Source of the DNA: Candidatus Woesebacteria bacterium RIFCSPHIGHO2_01_FULL_44_10
GTDB taxonomy: Bacteria > Patescibacteriota > Microgenomatia > UBA8517
Length of the DNA stretch: 7,361 nucleotides
Assembly: GCA_001792465.1 (NCBI GenBank)
Contig: MGGO01000012.1
Span: forward strand, 348 to 7,708
Direction of reading: 5' to 3'
The notes under the pieces: generated by a model
What the model was told of the DNA's origin: nothing
Seen by the model: only the letters and a program-made list of their open reading frames with translations
Database searches by the model: none
In this document: positions 1-4,572 of the stretch, in pieces
Layout: every line of letters begins with the position of its first letter
Position numbering within the stretch: the stretch's first letter is position 1
Made by a program: the position numbers and the translations under genes

Positions 1-79
1 CATAGTAAACTGCGAATGTCCCGAAAATGGTTAGGACGATGACAGTGATAATAAAAACAATGATTCTTACCTTTGTCAT
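1..79 (-). CDS. N-terminus of a membrane-anchored protein (partial)
   Basis: Seen: reading the minus strand from an ATG at 79 gives an open frame to the window edge, starting MTKVRIIVFIITVIVLTIFG. A short basic start (K3, R5) is followed by about 18 strongly hydrophobic residues, then FAVYY. This is a classic N-in membrane anchor or uncleaved signal segment. It is divergent from mreB with 21 bp between the start codons. A perfect TATAAT on minus (93-88) lies only 8 bp before the ATG, so the message would be leaderless or nearly so. Function cannot be told from 26 residues. In similar genomes such starts belong to secreted or envelope proteins, but that is only suggestive. The ORF is cut by the window end and has no stop here. 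Confidence 0.6.
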   Translation of the reverse strand, partial: MTKVRIIVFIITVIVLTIFGTFAVYY

Positions 80-81
80 TG

Positions 82-94
82 TGATATATTATAC
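82..94. promoter_or_regulatory. Overlapping divergent -10 boxes for mreB and the minus-strand membrane protein
   Basis: Plus strand: TG-A-TATATT (82-90) is an extended -10 ending 10 bp before the mreB ATG. Minus strand: TATAAT (93-88) ends 8 bp before the ATG at 79. The two hexamers overlap, so polymerase could presumably serve only one gene at a time. No convincing -35 box is seen at the right distance for either. Both transcripts would have leaders of only a few bases, and neither start has a Shine-Dalgarno site. Confidence 0.5.
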
Positions 95-100
95 CTGACT

Positions 101-1108
101 ATGTGGAGAAAACGAATAGCTATTGACCTGGGAACAGCCAATACCATCGTCTGGGTGGCTGGAGAGGGCATTGTCACCAACGAACCGACAGTCGTAGCCG
201 TCTCGGCAGAAGACAATAAAGTAGTGGCTGTAGGTGAGGATGCCAAACGCATGCTAGGCAGGACACCGGAGTCACTTATTGCCAGCCGGCCAATGCGGGA
301 GGGGGTAATTGCCGACTATCAGGTGACTGAGGCCATGCTCAAATACTTTATCAATAAGGTGGGGGGTTCGTCACGTTTCATTAAGCCAGAGGTAATGGTT
401 TGTGTGCCCGCAGGTTGTACGCAGGTAGAGCGCCGCGCAGCCTTGGACGCTACGATTGGAGCTGGTGCAGGTAAAGCTTATTTAATTGAGGAGCCCCTGG
501 CAGCAGCAATTGGAGCTAACATCCCTGTTTCAGCCCCCTCAGGCCATATGATCGTTGATATGGGTGGAGGAAGTGCCGAAGCGGCTGTCATTAGCCTAGG
601 TGGGGTGGTTGTCCACCAGAGTGTGCGGGTGTCTGGTAACAAAATCGACGAGGCTATCCAGGCATATATGAAGAAGAAACATAACCTGATTGTGGGGGAC
701 CAAAGCGTGGAGGATATGAAAATAAAAATTGGTTCAGCAACCCCGCTTGAAAAAGAAGAAAATATGGAAATTTCCGGTAGAGATCAAGTCTTTGGCCTCC
801 CAAGAAGTATCCGAATCACTTCTACTGAAATTACAGAGGCTATAAAACCAGTCCTTTTACAAATAATTGGGGCAGTTAAAGGTGTTCTTGAGGATACGCC
901 GCCGGAATTGGCAGCGGACATTATTGACAAAGGAATAGTGATGAGTGGGGGGACGGCAAGTTTACGAAATTTCGCTAAGCTTATGACAGAGGAAACCGGT
1001 GTCCCGGCTCACGTCGCCGAAGACCCGATGCTGTGTGTCGTCAAAGGAACGGGTATAGTTTTAGAGAATATTGAGCTTTGGCGTCGGTCAGTAACGACCA
1101 AAAGATAG
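101..1108 (+). CDS. mreB: Rod shape-determining protein MreB (actin-like ATPase)
   Basis: Role: bacterial actin homologue that polymerises on the inner face of the membrane and guides the elongation machinery of peptidoglycan synthesis (family knowledge). Seen: 335 aa, the normal MreB length. The nucleotide-binding signatures are present in order: phosphate-1 loop DLGTANT (9-15), the EEPLAAAIGA segment (130-139) containing the hydrolytic Glu region, phosphate-2 loop DMGGGSAE (153-160) and adenosine motif MSGGTASL (281-288). NEPTVVAV near residue 27 is also typical. The N-terminus MWRKRIAI is short and lacks the amphipathic helix of some MreBs. The start is the ATG at 101; no Shine-Dalgarno precedes it, and an extended -10 lies just upstream, suggesting leaderless translation. 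An Mbl or MreBH paralogue cannot be excluded by eye. It stands alone, without mreC or mreD in the window. Confidence 0.95.
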   Translation: MWRKRIAIDLGTANTIVWVAGEGIVTNEPTVVAVSAEDNKVVAVGEDAKRMLGRTPESLIASRPMREGVIADYQVTEAMLKYFINKVGGSSRFIKPEVMVCVPAGCTQVERRAALDATIGAGAGKAYLIEEPLAAAIGANIPVSAPSGHMIVDMGGGSAEAAVISLGGVVVHQSVRVSGNKIDEAIQAYMKKKHNLIVGDQSVEDMKIKIGSATPLEKEENMEISGRDQVFGLPRSIRITSTEITEAIKPVLLQIIGAVKGVLEDTPPELAADIIDKGIVMSGGTASLRNFAKLMTEETGVPAHVAEDPMLCVVKGTGIVLENIELWRRSVTTKR

Positions 1109-1152
1109 TCAAATCGTGCTCGGATAGTTGATTAAATAATTTGTTCGAATTA

Positions 1153-1183
1153 ATTAAAAATTGTAAATTAAAAATTGTAAATT
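1153..1183. repeat. A/T-rich tandem repeat, two 14-bp units
   Basis: The unit ATTAAAAATTGTAA occurs at 1153-1166 and again, exactly, at 1167-1180, with ATT starting a third unit. It lies in the 147-bp spacer between mreB and the glycosyltransferase gene. Similar A/T microrepeats are common between genes in low-complexity spacers of small genomes. I see no protein-coding potential here. Confidence 0.85.
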
Positions 1184-1185
1184 CT

Positions 1186-1208
1186 AACCCATAACTTTGT
1201 TATGGGTT
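1186..1208. terminator. Perfect 9-bp hairpin in the mreB downstream spacer, possible terminator
   Basis: AACCCATAA (1186-1194) pairs perfectly with TTATGGGTT (1200-1208) around a 5-nt loop. There is no U-run after it on plus (GGCCGGTGGGGG follows), and only an interrupted T-rich stretch on the minus side. It is therefore not a textbook intrinsic terminator. It may mark the end of the mreB transcript, act as a leader hairpin of the next gene, or stabilise a 3' end. Confidence 0.4.
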
Positions 1209-1255
1209 GGCCGGTGGGGGAGTGGTAAAAAAATTTTGAGGCTAAAAACATAAAA

Positions 1256-2041
1256 ATGTCCGAAAATTACACTAGAATTCTAAAAATCCGCGTCGATGGC
1301 ACTAACACAGCCAGAGTGCTAATAAGTGTACGCGCTTGGCTCGACGCAGCAGAGCGGCAGCGGCATAAATTTTTGATTGTTACGCCCAATCCGGAGATCA
1401 TTTTAGCCGCACAAAAGGATCAAAAGCTGTCAAAAATTCTAAATGATGCTGACATTTGTTTACCGGATGGCGCCGGTTTAGTCTGGGCAGCCAAAGTACT
1501 GGGATATTCCCAACCTAGAACAACAGTTCGGGGACGCGAGCTATTTTTGGAGTTAGTCAAACTGGCAAACAAGAAAAGATGGAAGATCTTTTTACTGGGT
1601 GATGATGGTGCAAGTGAAGCACAAGAAGTTTTAGAGCGCACTTTCAAAAAAGTGGAGATCGAATCGGCAGCAGGGCCAAGATTAAATAAAAACGGAGAAC
1701 CTGTAGCACAAGTTGATATTAACTCACAGAAAGATACAGTCGAAAGGATCAATAAGTTTAAACCAAACATTTTATTTGTAGCTTTTGGTGCTCCGAAGCA
1801 AGAAAAATGGCTTGCTGAAAACTGGAAGACTTTGGATATTGGTGGTGCTATGGTGGTAGGTGGAGCTCTTGACTATGTTAATGGCCGGGCTAAGTTGCCA
1901 CCGCCTTGGCTGGCTGAGGCTGGTTTGGAGTGGCTCTGGCGCCTAGTGCATCAGCCCTGGCGGGCTCCCCGGGTATTTGCCGCAACAGTTACTTTTCCAC
2001 TTAAAGTGATAATCTCTTCCATGGTTGCCCGAGCACGATAA
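1256..2041 (+). CDS. WecG/TagA/CpsF-family glycosyltransferase (GT26)
   Basis: Role: family members transfer N-acetylmannosaminyl (TagA, WecG) or related sugar residues onto polyprenyl-pyrophosphate-linked GlcNAc at the inner membrane face, in teichoic acid, ECA or capsule synthesis. Seen: 261 aa with the family blocks in order: TPNPEIILAA (43-52), DADICLPDGAGLVWAA (64-79) with the conserved PDG, GRELF (93-97), FLLGDDG (112-118), PNILFVAFGAPKQEKW (170-185), VGGALDYVNG (201-210), and the C-terminal GLEWLWRL..QPWR (223-236). The TagA-type C-terminus docks on the membrane. The start is the ATG at 1256; GAGG lies 14 nt upstream, a rather distant Shine-Dalgarno. The last 91 bp overlap the convergent sigma factor gene. 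The exact sugar cannot be read from sequence. The polyprenyl substrate would come from the UppS pathway encoded downstream in the window. Confidence 0.92.
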   Translation: MSENYTRILKIRVDGTNTARVLISVRAWLDAAERQRHKFLIVTPNPEIILAAQKDQKLSKILNDADICLPDGAGLVWAAKVLGYSQPRTTVRGRELFLELVKLANKKRWKIFLLGDDGASEAQEVLERTFKKVEIESAAGPRLNKNGEPVAQVDINSQKDTVERINKFKPNILFVAFGAPKQEKWLAENWKTLDIGGAMVVGGALDYVNGRAKLPPPWLAEAGLEWLWRLVHQPWRAPRVFAATVTFPLKVIISSMVARAR

Positions 2042-2529
2042 AGCCTACCCTCAACCGCACGCTCACTGATACCCATCATTTTGGCAATCTCGAATAAGGT
2101 CAGTTCTTTCCAATATCTAAGCCACAGAAGGCGGCGAGTTTTGTAGGGCAAAAGGTTCAGGCAGTCATTAACCCCGACTTTGAGTTCCTCTAAGACTAAG
2201 TATTCCTCGGGTGAGAGCTCGCTGCTTTTGTACTCGGCCAAGCGCTTAAAAGTTGGGGTGATGATACGAGAGCGCTCATTGACCTGATCGCGGTAATAGT
2301 CTGCGGCTTTATTGAGAGCAATCCGGCAAAGCCAGGTAAAGTAGGTACTTTTGTGTTCGAAACTGTTCCAACCTTTCCAAGCAGCTTCAAGTGTACGGGA
2401 GAAAACTTCTTCGACTGCGTCCTGGTCACCGCCTACGCGCTTGACGATGAATTTAGTCAGGGGTAAAGCCAATTTTTTGTAAATAACCTGAAACGGCTCC
2501 GGCGCAGGTTTGTATGGGTTTTTCCTCAT
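1951..2529 (-). CDS. ECF-type RNA polymerase sigma factor
   Basis: Role: sigma-70 family, extracytoplasmic-function type, binding core polymerase and recognising -10/-35 elements. Seen: 192 aa from the ATG at 2529. Region 2 spans about residues 20-85, with VEEVFSRTLEAAWKG and the promoter-melting helix TYFTWLCRIALNKAADYYRD (62-81). A ~35-residue linker follows. Region 4 (118-172) contains LNLLPYKTRRLLWLRYWKEL and the helix-turn-helix TLFEIAKMMGISERAVEGRL (144-163). An in-frame ATG at 2577 would add 16 residues, but it lies upstream of the -10 TATACT (2548-2543), so I prefer 2529. About 20 C-terminal residues beyond region 4 are unconserved-looking and lie in the overlap with the convergent glycosyltransferase gene. 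No recognisable anti-sigma gene is adjacent. The upstream 387-aa gene on the same strand is the only candidate partner. Confidence 0.9.
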   Translation of the reverse strand: MRKNPYKPAPEPFQVIYKKLALPLTKFIVKRVGGDQDAVEEVFSRTLEAAWKGWNSFEHKSTYFTWLCRIALNKAADYYRDQVNERSRIITPTFKRLAEYKSSELSPEEYLVLEELKVGVNDCLNLLPYKTRRLLWLRYWKELTLFEIAKMMGISERAVEGRLYRARATMEEIITLSGKVTVAANTRGARQG

Positions 2530-2530
2530 T
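2489..2530. repeat. ~41-bp repeat, copy A (first codons of the sigma gene)
   Basis: This block encodes, on minus, MRKNPYKPAPEPF of the sigma factor. It aligns with 4041-4080, which reads MTKTHKPAPEPF. The alignment needs one 3-nt gap and a few substitutions. The in-frame gap and a synonymous Pro change suggest that the minus-strand reading frame was once under selection in both copies. Homology starts sharply at TGAAACGG on the left. Confidence 0.85.
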
Positions 2531-2557
2531 TCCCTGACTAACAGTATACCATGACCG
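2526..2557. repeat. 32-bp direct repeat, copy A (sigma promoter and start codon)
   Basis: The 32 bp at 2526-2557 are identical, base for base, to 4323-4354. The unit contains the extended -10 TGGTATACT and ends in the ATGA of the sigma start on minus. On its left, copy A continues without a break into a second repeated block (2489-2530), which in the other copy is displaced to 4041-4080. Confidence 0.95.
2543..2551 (-). promoter_or_regulatory. Extended -10 promoter of the sigma factor gene
   Basis: On minus, TG-G-TATACT (2551-2543) is an extended -10 ending 13 bp before the ATG at 2529. This predicts a leader of roughly 5-8 nt. No good -35 is seen at 16-18 bp. The box lies inside the 32-bp sequence repeated exactly at 4323-4354, so the whole promoter is duplicated. 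Confidence 0.6.
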
Positions 2558-2581
2558 ATAAAGCTCCAATCAAACAATTAG

Positions 2582-3745
2582 TTACCTGAAGAAATTAAAA
2601 GGGAACCTTCGGGGTTTGTGATTTGTTTGGTCATCAGGCTTCAATAGTGGTTTAACTACCTCGTCAAGAGTTTGAAGATTTGGGGGAACAACTCCAATTA
2701 CGCAGCCGGTGTCTTTGATAACTCTTGTTAACTCTTTTAAGATAATTTCGTGAGAAGGTAAATCTGTCTTGATGTCTGGGTCTTCACCGACCAACTTTTG
2801 AAGGTGACTTTCGATAATTGGTGTAACAAATTCGGAAATGTAACTTTCAAGAATGTGCGCTGCCAGCTCTCTTTGCATCGTGGCTAAATAGTGCGGAAAA
2901 TTCTCGTAGACCTCATCACGCTGCAAGTTTCCAGCTGCCATCTCTTCTTTTATAAGTTCTGCCAAATGGAGAGCGTTGGGGGCATAAAAAATAAATTCTA
3001 CATTGCTGTCCCATGGTCCCTCGTTTATTTCTTTCTGAAGCGCTCCAGAATTAAATGGGTTTAGTGGAACTTGATGTTCTTGTACCTGGTATTCATAGTC
3101 TTTAATTTTTCTGGCTAAGTGCTCGAGAATGAATTCTAAGTGTTGGTCGCTTTCAATGAACTGATCAAGATTTATGATTCTTTGGTGTCTGGGAGCATTT
3201 GCCAAATTACGCATTTTCTCTCGTGCTTCGCGTACTTGGTCTCTAATGGATTGTTTGTCTATTAAACCGTCGGCCGCGCTTTCTAGATTTAAGGCATACT
3301 CTTCAAGCGAGGAGATGGCTGACCGACCATTATTTTCTAGCTCTCTGAGTTTTTCTTGTCGGATGTTAAATTCTTGGTTAGACCAAGAGAGGGTATTAAC
3401 GTCGACTTGAGCAAGGGGCAGAATAATTGGAACTGGGAGCTCGGTAATTACGTTGTTCCAGGCTTGTTCAGTAATTAGCTGGAGTTGATGAAGTTGTTCC
3501 GGGGTGACACCATTTTTTGTGCCTGAGCGCAGAGATTTTAGGTTTAGAAGGTGGGCGTCTCGATTGGCAATGCAACTTTCTTGCCAAGACTGGTAAGTAC
3601 TGATGAGTTCATGGGTTAAGCTTCCTATTTCACCTTCTGAAGCTAATGCGAGTATTGTACTTGGTTTTACAATATAACTTCTGACGGGTTCGGTTACCCA
3701 TGCTTCTGTTTGGGATCTAGCTTCAGTTGTAATTCTGTCCAGCAT
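2582..3745 (-). CDS. Hypothetical ~387-aa soluble helical protein upstream of the sigma factor
   Basis: I do not recognise the family. Seen: 387 aa from the ATG at 3745. It is largely alpha-helical and charged, with no signal peptide and no membrane segment. Residues ~121-182 look coiled-coil-like (IRQEKLRELENN, then IRDQVREAREKMRNL). A mixed region PWDSNVEFIFYAPNALHLAEL (244-264) follows, then helices to a basic tail KPRRFPFNFFR. The frame stays open upstream to a GTG at 3946 (454 aa). I prefer 3745 for two reasons: a promoter with TTGTTT, a 17-bp spacer and extended -10 TGTCATAAT lies at 3825-3797, and residues encoded upstream are unusually Cys/His-rich, unlike the rest. The gene ends 52 bp before the sigma start and could be co-transcribed with it. 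A role as a sigma partner or client is possible but unsupported by motifs. Confidence 0.75.
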   Translation of the reverse strand: MLDRITTEARSQTEAWVTEPVRSYIVKPSTILALASEGEIGSLTHELISTYQSWQESCIANRDAHLLNLKSLRSGTKNGVTPEQLHQLQLITEQAWNNVITELPVPIILPLAQVDVNTLSWSNQEFNIRQEKLRELENNGRSAISSLEEYALNLESAADGLIDKQSIRDQVREAREKMRNLANAPRHQRIINLDQFIESDQHLEFILEHLARKIKDYEYQVQEHQVPLNPFNSGALQKEINEGPWDSNVEFIFYAPNALHLAELIKEEMAAGNLQRDEVYENFPHYLATMQRELAAHILESYISEFVTPIIESHLQKLVGEDPDIKTDLPSHEIILKELTRVIKDTGCVIGVVPPNLQTLDEVVKPLLKPDDQTNHKPRRFPFNFFR

Positions 3746-3796
3746 ATAACTAAAAAACTCTACTTTAGAGAGTTTAGATTTATGATAACAGGACGT

Positions 3797-3825
3797 ATTA
3801 TGACACTGTTTGAATAGATAAACAA
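3797..3825 (-). promoter_or_regulatory. Promoter of the 387-aa hypothetical gene
   Basis: On minus: -35-like TTGTTT (3825-3820), exactly 17 bp, then CATAAT (3802-3797), preceded by TG one base upstream, making an extended -10. Transcription would start near 3790, about 45 nt before the ATG at 3745. This promoter lies inside the longer GTG-start version of the ORF and argues against that start. Confidence 0.5.
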
Positions 3826-3863
3826 GCGCGCTGCCAGGGCACTTGTGTTGAATTTTTAACCAC

Positions 3864-4043
3864 TTGACTAATAGTATAGTAGCGAGGGGGTTTAGCGAAG
3901 GGACACCCTTTTCCTCAAACGGCTGTGGAGTAGGCTTTAATTGCACTTCATATCCAGGAGGAGGCCCTCAACAGAATTTTGAGAAGTTAGACCACGGATC
4001 GTGGGTGATCCAGATTCAAGATGACCAACAATGTGCATTATGA
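3864..4043 (+). CDS. Possible small ORF or gene remnant, plus strand
   Basis: The plus frame is open from 3852 to a TGA at 4041-4043; the first plausible start is a TTG at 3864, giving 59 aa. It contains NGCGVGFNCTSYPGGGPQQN, then FEKLDHGSWVIQIQDDQQCAL. The composition is that of an ordinary protein, with two spaced Cys and a Gly/Pro turn. There is no ATG, and no Shine-Dalgarno at usable distance from the TTG. An AGGAGGAGG run at 3956-3964 lies inside the frame. It could be the C-terminal remnant of a secreted or pilin-like protein, or chance. It lies between the 387-aa gene and the sigma relic. Confidence 0.25.
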   Translation: MTNSIVARGFSEGTPFSSNGCGVGFNCTSYPGGGPQQNFEKLDHGSWVIQIQDDQQCAL

Positions 4044-4078
4044 AACGGCTCCGGCGCGGGTTTGTGAGTTTTTGTCAT
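4016..4078 (-). pseudogene. Relic of a duplicated sigma-gene 5' end
   Basis: On minus, an ATG at 4078 opens MTKTHKPAPEPFHNAH and stops at a TGA (4018-4016) after 20 codons. Its first 12 codons match the start of the sigma factor gene at 2529 (MRKNPYKPAPEPF), with one codon missing. After Pro-Phe the similarity ends abruptly. It has no promoter directly upstream. Instead, the RNA gene and its terminator lie between it and the matching promoter copy at 4323-4354. It is best read as a truncated, disconnected duplicate rather than a working gene. Confidence 0.55.
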
Positions 4079-4080
4079 TC
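4041..4080. repeat. ~41-bp repeat, copy B (sigma 5' coding block)
   Basis: Counterpart of 2489-2530. In copy A this block runs directly into the promoter block through a shared TCATT. Here it is separated from the promoter block (4323-4354) by about 248 bp, with TCATT present at both junctions (4075-4079 and 4323-4327). Confidence 0.8.
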
Positions 4081-4098
4081 GTTATTTATTTTACCAAC

Positions 4099-4122
4099 AA
4101 AAAACCACCCTTGCGAGTGGTT
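4099..4122 (-). terminator. Intrinsic terminator of the tRNA-like RNA gene
   Basis: On minus, AACCACTC (4122-4115), a GCAA tetraloop (4114-4111) of the GNRA type, then GGGTGGTT (4110-4103): 8 bp with one G-U. TTTT follows directly, making a 6-T run with the last stem bases, then GTTGG. This is a clear rho-independent terminator. Confidence 0.85.
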
Positions 4123-4294
4123 CTTTGACCATCTGCACACCAGTGCATCAGAATCACGTTTGTCTAATGATAATGTATCAAGAAAAACCAGAAATGTCAA
4201 TCCCTGGTTTGATGAGAGGCGTGGACCTGGGGGGAGTTGAACCCCCGCAATCAGGTTTGACAGACGTAATTCCGCACCGGCGCAGGCCCACGCC
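4099..4294 (-). ncRNA. ~196-nt structured RNA with a tRNA-like acceptor/T-arm domain
   Basis: Seen on minus, 5' to 3': extended -10 at 4309-4301, probable start near 4294, and an intrinsic terminator ending at about 4099. The first 77 nt close with a 12-bp stem (4294-4283 with 4229-4218, one G-U). Its inner 7 bp, GGGCCTG/CAGGTCC, look like an acceptor stem with a G-U third pair and unpaired A73 (4222). This leads directly into a perfect T arm, GGGGG-TTCAACT-CCCCC (4246-4230). The 36 nt where D and anticodon arms should be (4282-4247) form neither; I found no 5-bp stem with a 7-nt loop. A 7-bp hairpin (4210-4204 with 4191-4185) and a TGCAC/GTGCA hairpin (4147-4134) follow. The 3' half resembles a tmRNA end, but the tmRNA 5' D-loop signature and tag frame are not seen. 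Alternatives: degenerate tRNA or tmRNA, an att remnant, or a new RNA. An 83-codon ORF crossing it (4326-4075) is probably chance. Confidence 0.5.
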
Positions 4295-4300
4295 GGTTTC

Positions 4301-4309
4301 AGTATAACA
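4301..4309 (-). promoter_or_regulatory. Extended -10 of the tRNA-like RNA gene
   Basis: On minus, TG-T-TATACT (4309-4301). Its last base is 6 nt from the start of the 12-bp closing stem at 4294, so the RNA would begin right at the base-paired 5' end. The same nonamer, TGTTATACT, precedes uppS at 5837-5845. No -35 at standard spacing. Confidence 0.6.
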
Positions 4310-4322
4310 CGTGGGCTAGGAA

Positions 4323-4354
4323 TCATTTCCCTGACTAACAGTATACCATGACCG
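4323..4354. repeat. 32-bp direct repeat, copy B (sigma promoter copy)
   Basis: Identical to 2526-2557, including the extended -10 TGGTATACT on minus (4348-4340). Here that promoter would read into the ATG at 4326 (a dubious 83-codon frame) and on into the RNA gene, whose own -10 lies about 40 bp downstream. On plus, the repeat's ATGACCG supplies the earliest possible start of the small ORF before ipk. Confidence 0.95.
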
Positions 4355-4374
4355 CGGAAGCCCGCCGGATTACC

Positions 4375-4572
4375 ATGGGCCCGTTCGAAGCTGCTTTGAG
4401 GCTAGGTGCACGAGAACAGAGAGTACCGGCGACTATACATCCAACTGAGACAAACAGTAAACCAAATGGAATAAGAAACGCAGATGATCTTAGCTGGCTG
4501 GGGTTTAGAGAATTTGAGAGAGATTTGGGAGTAGTGGTCGGGCAGATGTTAGAATACCTTGATGAAAAATAG
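4375..4572 (+). CDS. Small hypothetical protein upstream of ipk
   Basis: I do not recognise it. Seen: 65 aa from the ATG at 4375 (MGPFEAALRLGAREQRV...), or 74 aa from the ATG at 4348, which lies inside the 32-bp repeat and directly against TATACC. The later start is likelier because the repeat is promoter sequence of another gene. The C-terminal part, LSWLGFREFERDLGVVVGQM then LEYLDEK, looks like a real amphipathic helix. The stop TAG (4570-4572) overlaps the ipk start at 4562 by 11 bp, so translation of ipk may be coupled to it. It has no membrane segment and no Cys. It may be a genuine small protein or a leader peptide. Confidence 0.45.
   Translation: MGPFEAALRLGAREQRVPATIHPTETNSKPNGIRNADDLSWLGFREFERDLGVVVGQMLEYLDEK

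Noticed and set aside
2530..2577. Longer sigma factor start at the ATG at 2577
   Set aside because: It lies upstream of the -10 box that fits the ATG at 2529, and the extra residues are encoded by promoter sequence.
2551..2589. 12-codon plus ORF starting at the ATG in promoter repeat copy A
   Set aside because: Too short, no homology signal, and on the strand opposite the real genes; the shared ATGACCG is explained by the repeat.
3746..3946. N-terminal 67 codons of the long version (454 aa) of the minus hypothetical gene, with a faint resemblance to sigma region 2
   Set aside because: GTG start without Shine-Dalgarno, Cys/His-rich content unlike the rest, and a good promoter inside it; the sigma resemblance is too weak to claim by eye.
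3992..4004. Small inverted repeat CCACG-GAT-CGTGG as an operator
   Set aside because: Only 5 bp arms, no gene start at a sensible distance; expected by chance in this length of sequence.
4222..4289. An ordinary tRNA gene on minus, for example tRNA-Ala
   Set aside because: Acceptor and T arm fit, but the 36 nt between them give no 5-bp anticodon stem with a 7-nt loop in any register I tried, and no D stem; the core is about 5 nt too short.
4303..4308. Plus-strand TATAAC as a promoter for the ipk group
   Set aside because: No -35 and no TG extension on plus; it is the complement of the stronger minus-strand TATACT of the RNA gene.
4075..4326. 83-codon minus ORF from the ATG in the promoter repeat
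   Set aside because: It runs straight through the RNA gene and its terminator; the peptide looks like a translation of structured RNA.
4099..4572. A complete standard tmRNA (ssrA)
   Set aside because: The T-arm end fits, but the conserved 5' D-loop segment (TGGNTTCGACGGG type) and a tag-peptide frame ending in Ala-Ala were not found between the acceptor halves, and the acceptor 5' strand lies only 68 nt away.
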